From contig JADFNE010000002.1 in the NCBI GenBank assembly GCA_022563535.1, positions 98,505 through 162,504 of the forward strand: 64,000 nt of DNA. Reading direction: 5' to 3'. The DNA comes from Myxococcales bacterium. Lineage in GTDB: Bacteria; Myxococcota_A; UBA9160; UBA4427. Made by a program: the position numbers and the translations under genes. Within the stretch, counting starts at the first letter, position 1; every line of letters begins with the position of its first letter. Below, one piece after another: positions 57,510-64,000 of the stretch. The notes under the pieces were generated by a model. That model searched no databases and had not been told where the DNA came from. It saw only the letters and a program-made list of their open reading frames with translations.

Positions 57510-57519
57510 GAATTCGTCC

Positions 57520-58062
57520 TCAAGACGCCGCGCCGGCCTTGCCGACCTTGCGCCGCACGTGCTCACCGACGTAACGAATGCCCTTGCCCTTGTACGGTTC
57601 GGGCGGTCGAATCGATCGAATGTCGGCAGCGAATTGACCGACCAATTGCTTGTCTACGCCCTCGATCTTGATGTTCGTCGTTCCATCTATCGAGACTTTG
57701 AGCCCCTTGGGCACATCGAGCTCGACCGGGTGAGAAAAGCCAAGGGCGAGTGCCAGCTTGTTACCCTTCATGTCCACCCGGTAGCCAATGCCCTGAATCT
57801 CGAGTCCCTTGCTGAAACCCGTCGCAACACCGGTGATCATGTTGTTGGCCAGCGCGCGAATCAAGCCGTGAAGTGAGCGATTGTCCCTGCTGTCATCCGG
57901 ACGATCGAATTTGAGTTCACCGTCGGTCAGTTCAGCCGTGATCGGTTTCGGAATCGAGGTCGAGAGTTCGCCCTTTGGGCCCTTTACGAAGATCGCTCCC
58001 TCCGCAAGCTTGACTTCGACTCCACTCGGAATGGAAATAGCCGCTCTACCAATTCGCGACAT
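57520..58062 (-). CDS. rplF: large ribosomal subunit protein uL6
   Basis: The product has 180 residues with the two L6 repeats; the start SRIGRAAISIPSGVEVKL and the C-terminal ADIRSIRPPEPYKGKGIRYV are diagnostic. It lies at the base of the L7/L12 stalk near the sarcin-ricin loop. It follows rpsH by 2 nt. Confidence 0.97.
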   Translation of the reverse strand: MSRIGRAAISIPSGVEVKLAEGAIFVKGPKGELSTSIPKPITAELTDGELKFDRPDDSRDNRSLHGLIRALANNMITGVATGFSKGLEIQGIGYRVDMKGNKLALALGFSHPVELDVPKGLKVSIDGTTNIKIEGVDKQLVGQFAADIRSIRPPEPYKGKGIRYVGEHVRRKVGKAGAAS

Positions 58063-58064
58063 GA

Positions 58065-58460
58065 CTACCAGACCTCACATAGGACTTCGCCGCCGATTCC
58101 GGCTTCTCGTGCATCCCGGTCGCACATCACACCCTTGGAGGTGGACAGGATCGACATCCCGAGGCCGTTTCGCACTCGCGGTATTTCTTCCTGCCCCACA
58201 TAGACTCTTCGACCCGGGGTGCTGACGCGATGGATTTCGTCGATCATCGTCGATCCATCTTCCGAGTAGCGAAGACCCAGAACCAGTTCCTTGCTGGTTC
58301 CGTCTCCGTCCACACGAACCGGGCCAATGAAGCCTTCTGCACTCAAAACGTTTGCGACCGCCTGTTTGAGGTTCGAAGCGGGACAACGCGTCTCCGCGTG
58401 CCGAGCATTCCCGGCGTTTCGAATTCTCGTCAGCATGTCGCTAATGGGATCTGTCATCAT
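58065..58460 (-). CDS. rpsH: small ribosomal subunit protein uS8
   Basis: The product has 131 residues: DPISDMLTRIRNAGNARH at the start and VPRVRNGLGMSILSTSKGVM near the C terminus, ending in EVLCEVW. It is a primary 16S binder of helix 21. Upstream, where rpsN normally stands, only 28 nt separate it from rplE. Confidence 0.97.
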   Translation of the reverse strand: MMTDPISDMLTRIRNAGNARHAETRCPASNLKQAVANVLSAEGFIGPVRVDGDGTSKELVLGLRYSEDGSTMIDEIHRVSTPGRRVYVGQEEIPRVRNGLGMSILSTSKGVMCDRDAREAGIGGEVLCEVW

Positions 58461-58488
58461 GGCTCAAATACCCTCAATTGCCCTGCGT

Positions 58489-59028
58489 TCAGGAAAACGG
58501 CACACCGAGATGCGTAAGAAGAGCCTTGCCCTCCGCATCGGTGCGCGCCGTGGTCACGACTGTGACGTTCATGCCAGTTACCCGCTCGATCGAATCGTAA
58601 ACGACCTCGGGAAAAATGATCTGCTCTCTAATGCCAAACGTGTAATTCCCGCGACCGTCGAATGCCTTTGGAGACACGCCCTTGAAGTCGCGAACCCGCG
58701 GCAGGGCCACACTCAACAAGTTGTCGAGAAACTCCCACTTCCGCGGGCCACGCAGTGTCACCATGGCTCCGATCACCTGCCCTTCGCGAAGCTTGAAGTT
58801 CGACACGCTATTACGCGCGCGTCGAATCGACGGCTTCTGCCCCGTGATCAGGCCCAATTCCATCGTGGCCTTTTCGATGATCTTGGGATTGGCAGCCGCT
58901 TCTCCGAGGCCCATGTTCACCACGACCTTTTCGAGTCGCGGAACCTGGCTCACGGACTTGTACTTGAATTCGCTACGAAGCTTCTCGATGATTTCCGACC
59001 GATAGCGTTCCAATAGACGTGGCGTCAT
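58489..59028 (-). CDS. rplE: large ribosomal subunit protein uL5
   Basis: The product has 179 residues: [40 protein letters not shown] and the [19 protein letters not shown] loop. It binds 5S rRNA and contacts P-site tRNA and uS13. The ATG directly abuts the rplN stop, leaving no room for rplX. Confidence 0.97.
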   Translation of the reverse strand: MTPRLLERYRSEIIEKLRSEFKYKSVSQVPRLEKVVVNMGLGEAAANPKIIEKATMELGLITGQKPSIRRARNSVSNFKLREGQVIGAMVTLRGPRKWEFLDNLLSVALPRVRDFKGVSPKAFDGRGNYTFGIREQIIFPEVVYDSIERVTGMNVTVVTTARTDAEGKALLTHLGVPFS

Positions 59029-59397
59029 CTAGAGCACCTCCGGCGCGAGGGAAATGATCTTCATAAAACCGGCTGCCCGCAGTTCGCGCGCGACAGGCCC
59101 GAAGATGCGAGTGCCCACCGGCTCTTTCGAGGTTTCGATCAGCACTGCGGCGTTTTCATCAAAACTGATCGAGGAACCGTCGGGTCGCCCGATCGTCTTC
59201 TTGGTCCGCACGATCACCGCACGCCGCACTTCGCCCTTCTTGACCCGGGCATTCGGCATGGCTTCGCTCACCGCGACCACAATGATGTCGCCAACCGAAG
59301 CAAAACGACGTCGCGAGCCACCCAGCACGCGTATGCACTTTACTTTTCGCGCGCCCGAATTATCGGCCACCAAAATTTTCGATTCCATCTGAATCAT
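59029..59397 (-). CDS. rplN: large ribosomal subunit protein uL14
   Basis: The product is 122 residues with [20 protein letters not shown] at the start and [20 protein letters not shown] near the end, the normal uL14 pattern. It forms part of bridge B8. It lies 12 nt after rpsQ and abuts rplE. Confidence 0.97.
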   Translation of the reverse strand: MIQMESKILVADNSGARKVKCIRVLGGSRRRFASVGDIIVVAVSEAMPNARVKKGEVRRAVIVRTKKTIGRPDGSSISFDENAAVLIETSKEPVGTRIFGPVARELRAAGFMKIISLAPEVL

Positions 59398-59409
59398 CGG
59401 CTCGCTCCG

Positions 59410-59673
59410 TTACACCACCGTCGCTTTCGCGACGGTCGCCTGCACCTTCCAACGCTTGCGCTTGGACAGAGGCCGATGTTCAATGATTTGCACTCGGTCT
59501 CCGACCGAGCAGCCATTCAACTCATCGTGACACATGAATCGCGAGTAGCGACGGACGTACTTCTTGTAACGCACGTCCTGGACAAGACGTTCCACCCGTA
59601 CTACGACGGTTTTGTCCATCTTGTCACTCACGACCATCCCGATGAGAGTTCGTTTACTTCCTCGTTTCTTCAC
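59410..59673 (-). CDS. rpsQ: small ribosomal subunit protein uS17
   Basis: The product has 87 residues with KRTLIGMVVSDKMDKTVVVR and the SVGDRVQIIEHRPLSKRKRW block of the uS17 OB-fold. It is a primary 16S-binding protein. It overlaps rpmC by 4 nt. Confidence 0.96.
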   Translation of the reverse strand: MKKRGSKRTLIGMVVSDKMDKTVVVRVERLVQDVRYKKYVRRYSRFMCHDELNGCSVGDRVQIIEHRPLSKRKRWKVQATVAKATVV

Positions 59674-59867
59674 TTCACTGCCTCGCGTTTCTCGCCCAGC
59701 ACAGACTCAATTCTGGCTACATCGCGACGAAGTGTTTTCAACATCGCGGTGTTCTCGAGTTGACCCGTTGCGTGCTTTACCTTGGCGCTGAATAGTTCGT
59801 CACGCGTTTCGCGGGACTTTTGTTCGAGTTCTTCAATGCCCAGCTCTTTCAGTTCAGAGCCCGTCAT
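59670..59867 (-). CDS. rpmC: large ribosomal subunit protein uL29
   Basis: A 65-residue two-helix protein: [20 protein letters not shown], then [20 protein letters not shown]. It lies by the tunnel exit beside uL23, where trigger factor and SRP dock. It overlaps rplP upstream and rpsQ downstream by 4 nt. Confidence 0.95.
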   Translation of the reverse strand: MTGSELKELGIEELEQKSRETRDELFSAKVKHATGQLENTAMLKTLRRDVARIESVLGEKREAVK

Positions 59868-60280
59868 GCCACTTCCTCACGCTCGATGAATTGCGTCGAG
59901 ATACTCAACTTGTGCGCTGCCAACCTCATGGCTTCGCGCGCGATCTGGGGTTCAACGCCCTCCATCTCATAGAGCATGCGACCGCGCTTGACCTTGGCAA
60001 CCCAATCGTCCAGGGCACCCTTGCCCTTACCCATGCGGGTTTCGGCGGGCTTCGAGGTCCGCGGTTTGTCGGGAAAGATCCGAATCCAGATTTTGCCACC
60101 ACGCTTTACATGACGGGTCATCGCAATACGCGCGGCTTCGATCTGCCGCGCGGTGACGAAACCCGAACTCGTCGCCTGGAGCCCGAAATCACCAAAGGAC
60201 AGCTTGTTCCCGCGATGCGCCGCACCGCGGTTGCGTCCCTTGAATACTTTTCTGTGCTTGACTTTCTTCGGCTGCAGCAT
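59864..60280 (-). CDS. rplP: large ribosomal subunit protein uL16
   Basis: The product is 138 residues: [18 protein letters not shown] at the start, [20 protein letters not shown] and [20 protein letters not shown] with the loop near the A-site tRNA. It follows rpsC by 3 nt. Confidence 0.97.
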   Translation of the reverse strand: MLQPKKVKHRKVFKGRNRGAAHRGNKLSFGDFGLQATSSGFVTARQIEAARIAMTRHVKRGGKIWIRIFPDKPRTSKPAETRMGKGKGALDDWVAKVKRGRMLYEMEGVEPQIAREAMRLAAHKLSISTQFIEREEVA

Positions 60281-60283
60281 GAC

Positions 60284-60964
60284 TTACCTCGCCAACTCGC
60301 CCTGGTAGCGCTCGGAGAGCGGGCCCTTTCGGAGTTCTTTGTCCCCAATGTCTTTCTTGAAAATCCAACACTTCACACCGATCATGCCGTAGGTCGTGCG
60401 TGCTTCTGCGAAGCCATAGTCGATCTCGGCGCGCAGTGTGTGCAGCGGCACTCGCCCTTCGCGATACCACTCTCGGCGTCCCATCTCGGCACCACCCAGG
60501 CGACCCGAGCATTGAAGTCGAATACCCTTTGCCCCGAACTTCATGGTCGAGATCATCGCCTTCTTCATCGCGCGTCGGAACGCGACCCGGCGCTCGAGTT
60601 GCAGGGCAATCGCCTCTGCAACGAGCTGCGCATCGAGTTCGGCCTTCCGGATCTCGCGAACATTGATGAAGATGTCGCAGTCGGTGAACTCCTTGAGTTC
60701 GACCCGAAGGACGTCGACTTCAGCGCCGCGCTTTCCGATCAGGATGCCCGGCCGCGCAGCGTGAATGTTGACCACCATCTTCTCACCGGTCCGATCGATG
60801 ACGATCTTCGAGATTCCGGCGTGAAACAGTTTCTTCTTGATGAACTTGCGAACCGCAAGATCTTCATGAAGTTGCTGCGCGTAGTGTTTGTCGGCATACC
60901 AGTTGGACTGCCACCCGTACAGGGTGCCAAGCCGGAAGCCATAGGGATGGACTTTCTGACCCAC
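60284..60964 (-). CDS. rpsC: small ribosomal subunit protein uS3
   Basis: The product has 226 residues: [20 protein letters not shown] at the start, a KH domain with the [16 protein letters not shown]xxG-type loop, and the C-terminal domain with [20 protein letters not shown] at the mRNA entry. There are 106 nt between it and rplV, the largest gap in the S10 part; I see nothing specific there. Confidence 0.97.
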   Translation of the reverse strand: MGQKVHPYGFRLGTLYGWQSNWYADKHYAQQLHEDLAVRKFIKKKLFHAGISKIVIDRTGEKMVVNIHAARPGILIGKRGAEVDVLRVELKEFTDCDIFINVREIRKAELDAQLVAEAIALQLERRVAFRRAMKKAMISTMKFGAKGIRLQCSGRLGGAEMGRREWYREGRVPLHTLRAEIDYGFAEARTTYGMIGVKCWIFKKDIGDKELRKGPLSERYQGELAR

Positions 60965-61070
60965 GTCCGCTCCTTGTTTCTTTTCTCCGACCTCACTCGA
61001 GGGTGCTCGTCGGGAGAACTTTGCGCCGTGCCCCCATCATCTGGAGACGCCGCGCGGTGTTTAGTTGCGT

Positions 61071-61418
61071 CTAACGTTCACTCAGCACGACTCTGATATG
61101 GCTGGTTCGCTTCTGTAGCCAGTTTGCCCGCCCTTGAGCTCGTGCTCGAATTCGCCACATTGAAGGGCCTTCGTCCACCGAGATGTGGGTGATCTTCAAT
61201 CGATCCACATCCAGCCCCGCGTTGTGTGTGTCGTTCTGATCCTCTGCATTGGCAATGGCCGACTGCAAGAGTTTGCTCAAAGGACCCGCGAACTTCTTTT
61301 GCGATACCGCAAGGATGTTCAGCGCCTCTTCAACTCCTTTGTTCCGCACTTCATCCGCGACCAGTCGCGCCTTTTGAGCGCTGATCCGATAGCCCTTGAG
61401 CGATGCCTTGACTTCCAT
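61071..61418 (-). CDS. rplV: large ribosomal subunit protein uL22
   Basis: The product has 115 residues: [40 protein letters not shown] and the C-terminal [20 protein letters not shown] hairpin that lines the exit tunnel (macrolide region). It follows rpsS by 1 nt. Confidence 0.97.
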   Translation of the reverse strand: MEVKASLKGYRISAQKARLVADEVRNKGVEEALNILAVSQKKFAGPLSKLLQSAIANAEDQNDTHNAGLDVDRLKITHISVDEGPSMWRIRARAQGRANWLQKRTSHIRVVLSER

Positions 61419-61419
61419 A

Positions 61420-61695
61420 TCAGCGTTTCACCTTCCGGTCAGAGGCGTGTCCGGTGAATTTGCGCGTCGGCGCAAACTCGCCCAGGCGGTGCCCGACCAT
61501 GTTCTCGGTAATGAACACCGGCATGAAGAGCTTCCCGTTGTGGACATGAAAAGTCAGTCCGACGAACTCGGGGGTAATCATCGATCTCCGCGACCAGGTA
61601 CGGATCACCTGCTTCGAGCCACTGGCCAATAGCCGGTCGACCTTCCTCTGGAGACTGGAATCGATGAACGGTCCTTTTCTCAGCGATCGTGCCAT
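61420..61695 (-). CDS. rpsS: small ribosomal subunit protein uS19
   Basis: The product has 91 residues: [40 protein letters not shown] and [18 protein letters not shown], the standard uS19 blocks at the 30S head. It abuts rplB without a gap. Confidence 0.97.
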   Translation of the reverse strand: MARSLRKGPFIDSSLQRKVDRLLASGSKQVIRTWSRRSMITPEFVGLTFHVHNGKLFMPVFITENMVGHRLGEFAPTRKFTGHASDRKVKR

Positions 61696-62526
61696 TTATT
61701 TCTTTCCTCTCCGCTTTACGATGTACTGGTCTGAGCGGGAATTATTGCGGGTCTTGTGGCCCTTCGTGGGCTTGCCCCAAGGCGTACACGGATGCCGACC
61801 ACCGGAAGAGCGCCCCTCGCCACCTCCCATGGGATGATCGACCGGATTCATGGCCACACCCCGAACGTTCGAGCGCTTGCCCTTCCAGCGCGAGCGACCC
61901 GCCTTGCCGATTCTCTGATTTTCGTGTTCGAGATTTCCCACCTGGCCGACCGTGGCCTTGCAGTCGACGTGAATCATGCGCATCTCGCGGCTGGGCAGAC
62001 GAAGCGTCGCGTAGCTTCCCTCGCGAGCCATGAGCTGCGCCCCCGCCCCCGCCGAGCGAACCAACTGCGCACCCTTGCCTGGCTTCATCTCGATCGAGTG
62101 GATGATCGTACCGAGTGGAATCACCGAGAGCGGCATCGAGTTGCCGGGATTCACTTCGACGTCCACTCCGGCCACCACTTCATCGCCAACGTTGAGCCCG
62201 TTGGGGCACAAGATGTAGCGCTTCTCACCGTCGGCGTAGTAGAGCAGTGCGATATTTGCGCTGCGGTTGGGATCGTATTCGATACCCGCAACCTTGGCCG
62301 GGACGCCGATCTTGTCCCGCTTGAAATCGATCTGACGATATCGTCGCTTGTGACCGCCCCCGCGATGGTACGCGGTAATCCGACCATTCACGTTGCGGCC
62401 ACCACTCTTCGTTACCCGGCCGCCGACCTGGGACTTTTCCGGTGCTTTGCTGGTGATTTCCGCAAAGTCGGAAACGCTCATGTTGCGGCGTCCCGGTGAT
62501 GTTGGCTTGTAGACTTTGACCGGCAT
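61696..62526 (-). CDS. rplB: large ribosomal subunit protein uL2
   Basis: The product is 276 residues from ATG 62526; the frame stays open to 62598 inside rplW. It starts [20 protein letters not shown]. The peptidyl-transferase-adjacent block [20 protein letters not shown] holds the conserved histidine. It is one of the most conserved 50S proteins. It follows rplW by 8 nt. Confidence 0.97.
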   Translation of the reverse strand: MPVKVYKPTSPGRRNMSVSDFAEITSKAPEKSQVGGRVTKSGGRNVNGRITAYHRGGGHKRRYRQIDFKRDKIGVPAKVAGIEYDPNRSANIALLYYADGEKRYILCPNGLNVGDEVVAGVDVEVNPGNSMPLSVIPLGTIIHSIEMKPGKGAQLVRSAGAGAQLMAREGSYATLRLPSREMRMIHVDCKATVGQVGNLEHENQRIGKAGRSRWKGKRSNVRGVAMNPVDHPMGGGEGRSSGGRHPCTPWGKPTKGHKTRNNSRSDQYIVKRRGKK

Positions 62527-62534
62527 GGTTCTTC

Positions 62535-62822
62535 CTACACTCCCTCGAAGAATTCGATGCTGTGACCTTCGGCGAGTTTCACGATGGCCTTCTTCCATTC
62601 GGCCTTGCGACCGATTTTGCGCCCCACTCGCTTTGTCTTGCGCGGTTGCCGCATGGTGCGAACTTCCGCGACCTCAACCTTGAACAACACTTCGACCGCG
62701 CGCCTAATATCGTGCTTGGTGGCGTCAGGGGCGACTGCGAAAGTCGCAAGATTGTTTTCCTCACGGCCGATGGTGCTTTTCTCCGTGACGAGGGGGCGGC
62801 GAATTACCTGGTGAACGTTCAC
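62535..62822 (-). CDS. rplW: large ribosomal subunit protein uL23
   Basis: The product has 95 residues: [20 protein letters not shown] and [20 protein letters not shown], the uL23 core that forms the chaperone docking site at the tunnel exit. It overlaps rplD by 4 nt. Confidence 0.96.
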   Translation of the reverse strand: MNVHQVIRRPLVTEKSTIGREENNLATFAVAPDATKHDIRRAVEVLFKVEVAEVRTMRQPRKTKRVGRKIGRKAEWKKAIVKLAEGHSIEFFEGV

Positions 62823-63469
62823 GCCTGGGCCTCCTTCGCGGACTCAACGAGCCGAGCTTCGACTGCAGCGACCGCGCTTCGGGTCAGCAGCAAGTTCTTG
62901 TGTCGCAGTACGTCGTACACGTTCAATCCCTCGGCGCGGATGACATCTACGCCGGGCAAGTTGCGCGCCGAACCTTCGACAGTCGGATTGGGTGCGTCCA
63001 ACACGATCAGCAACGTGCGCCCGCCTACGCCGAGGCCCGCGAGGGTCTCGACCATGCGCTTGGTGCTAAAACCATCGACTTCGAGAGACTCGACTACGTG
63101 AATCTGTTCCTGTGCGAGCTTCCACGAAAGCGCGCTGCGCAGGGCTGCGCGTCGGGTTTTCTTGTTGAGCTTGTGGGCGTATTTGCGCGGTACCGGACCG
63201 AAGGTGATGCCGCCTCCCGCCATCTGCGACGCTCGCGTCGTACCCTGGCGGGCGCGACCGGTTCCCTTCTGTCGAAAGGGCTTGGCGCCACCGCCGGAGA
63301 CCATCGCACGATTCTTCGTGCTGTGGGTACCCGCGCGTCGCGCTGCCAACTGTCTTCGAACCTCGGCCTGTACCAGATACGGCCGGATCGCAGCCTCGAA
63401 CACCGCTGGATTGAGACCCAGCTCACTCGAGTTGTTGCTGCCCACGCTTTTACTGTCCAAGGAGGCCAT
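62819..63469 (-). CDS. rplD: large ribosomal subunit protein uL4
   Basis: The product has 216 residues: the tunnel loop [20 protein letters not shown] and [20 protein letters not shown], then a globular part ending in [20 protein letters not shown]. In E. coli uL4 autoregulates the S10 operon. It begins 2 nt after the rpsJ stop; rplC, which normally lies between, is missing. Confidence 0.97.
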   Translation of the reverse strand: MASLDSKSVGSNNSSELGLNPAVFEAAIRPYLVQAEVRRQLAARRAGTHSTKNRAMVSGGGAKPFRQKGTGRARQGTTRASQMAGGGITFGPVPRKYAHKLNKKTRRAALRSALSWKLAQEQIHVVESLEVDGFSTKRMVETLAGLGVGGRTLLIVLDAPNPTVEGSARNLPGVDVIRAEGLNVYDVLRHKNLLLTRSAVAAVEARLVESAKEAQA

Positions 63470-63471
63470 GA

Positions 63472-63789
63472 CTAGAGTTTGATCTCCACATCCACACCAG
63501 CGGCGAGTTCGAGCTTCATCAAGGCGTCCACGGTCTGTGGCGTGGGATCGAGAATATCGATCAGGCGCTTGTGAGTGCGAATCTCGAACTGCTCGCGAGA
63601 CTTCTTGTCGATGTGCGGACTGCGCAACACCGTGTACTTGTTGATTGAGGTCGGCAGCGGGATCGGCCCTGCCACGTTGGCACCCGTGCGAAGGGCGGTA
63701 TCGACGATTTCACGGGCGCTCTGATCGAGCAGTCGATAATCGTATGCCTTCATTCGAATACGAATTTTTTGAGTGCTTTTGTCTGCCAT
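63472..63789 (-). CDS. rpsJ: small ribosomal subunit protein uS10
   Basis: The product has 105 residues: [40 protein letters not shown] and [20 protein letters not shown], typical uS10 (also NusE in antitermination). GGAA precedes ATG 63789. It heads the S10 segment, 111 nt after tuf, with a tandem repeat in the gap. Confidence 0.97.
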   Translation of the reverse strand: MADKSTQKIRIRMKAYDYRLLDQSAREIVDTALRTGANVAGPIPLPTSINKYTVLRSPHIDKKSREQFEIRTHKRLIDILDPTPQTVDALMKLELAAGVDVEIKL

Positions 63790-63819
63790 ACGATTTCCTG
63801 TCTTCCCCTCTTCTTACCT

Positions 63820-63880
63820 TGAACTAGTGCAGTCCTGAACCAATGCAGTTCCGAACCAATGCAGTCCTGAACTGCTGCAC
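63820..63880. repeat. 16 bp tandem repeat between tuf and rpsJ
   Basis: Units starting at 63820, 63836, 63852 and 63868 follow TGAACCAATGCAGTCC with few changes; the fourth is partial (13 nt). They lie 31-91 nt upstream of the rpsJ ATG. No clear promoter is seen within them. Confidence 0.9.
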
Positions 63881-63900
63881 ATGATCTTTGGACCTGCGTA

Positions 63901-64000
63901 CTACTCGATCACCTCGGAGACCACGCCAGAACCCACCGTGCGGCCGCCCTCGCGGATCGCGAAGCGCAACTCCTTGTCCATTGCAATCGGGGTGATCAAC
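63901..64000 (-). CDS. tuf: elongation factor Tu, C-terminal end (5' part beyond window)
   Basis: The last 32 codons of an EF-Tu gene, ending TAG 63901-63903: [18 protein letters not shown] then [13 protein letters not shown], the highly conserved end of domain 3. The start lies past the right edge. EF-Tu delivers aminoacyl-tRNA to the ribosome. Its position before rpsJ matches the str-S10 junction (fusA-tuf-rpsJ). Confidence 0.95.
   Translation of the reverse strand, partial: LITPIAMDKELRFAIREGGRTVGSGVVSEVIE

Overview
The window is a GC-rich bacterial chromosome segment. Its gene content is Gram-negative: lipoprotein and Sec signal peptides, FliL/M/N/O/P and MotAB, a sigma54-type response regulator, a PilT ATPase and a DegP/HtrA-like protease. 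The style is deltaproteobacterial in the broad sense (Myxococcota, Desulfobacterota or Binatota-like). This rests on gene organisation only; there is no rRNA, and I found no tRNA, CRISPR array, prophage or insertion sequence. Nearly all genes are on the minus strand; the plus-strand exceptions are pilT, its downstream sensor protein, mgtE and a ThDP enzyme.

Layout. 1-7.5 kb: flagellar block, transcribed right to left (motA-motB, a receiver-GAF protein, a sigma54-dependent response regulator, then fliL-fliM-fliN and a fused fliO-fliP cut by the window edge). 7.75-17.2 kb: mixed accessory genes (transglutaminase-like lipoprotein, small membrane protein, secreted coiled-coil protein, plus-strand pilT with a sensor kinase lacking its histidine, rpoZ, a KKKAG-repeat histone-like protein, a roughly 1 kb AT-rich stretch without genes, an unlisted 30-codon bS22-like gene, a TPR protein, khpA, and an HprK-like protein with a damaged P-loop). 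17.6-32.6 kb: mgtE, a tandem HtrA-like protease, ribE, thrC, hom, an AlaC-like aminotransferase, an APC permease, a ThDP enzyme, leuA behind a structured leader, and a single-domain response regulator. 32.8-42.8 kb: recG and a pyrimidine operon (pyrR-pyrB-pyrC-carA-carB) with a good sigma70 promoter and a PyrR-type RNA hairpin in front of pyrR. 42.9-50 kb: lepB-lepA-rmlD, a SPOR protein, argS, ftsB and a TlpA-like thioredoxin. 50.1-64 kb: one long ribosomal superoperon (end of tuf, S10, spc and alpha operons through rplQ).

How the genes work together. The left end builds the flagellar export gate, C-ring and stator under two-component control. The middle supplies aspartate-family and branched-chain amino acids, riboflavin and magnesium. 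The pyr operon makes UMP and carbamoyl phosphate. The right end makes ribosomes, RNA polymerase alpha, the Sec channel, adenylate kinase and methionine aminopeptidase. Many neighbours overlap by 4 nt (ATGA), which suggests translational coupling.

Most notable: (i) fliO and fliP are one reading frame; (ii) the ribosomal superoperon lacks rplC, rplX and rpsN at their normal positions, and infA is not beside rpmJ; (iii) two signalling proteins have lost their phospho-site (Glu for Asp in a receiver, Arg for His in a sensor kinase) and an HprK-like protein has lost its P-loop lysine; (iv) a UCCNGNGA hairpin abuts the pyrR ribosome binding site; (v) the leuA leader holds overlapping, mutually exclusive hairpins; (vi) several short 11-19 bp tandem repeats sit between housekeeping genes. 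I found no clear new multi-gene defence or mobile system.
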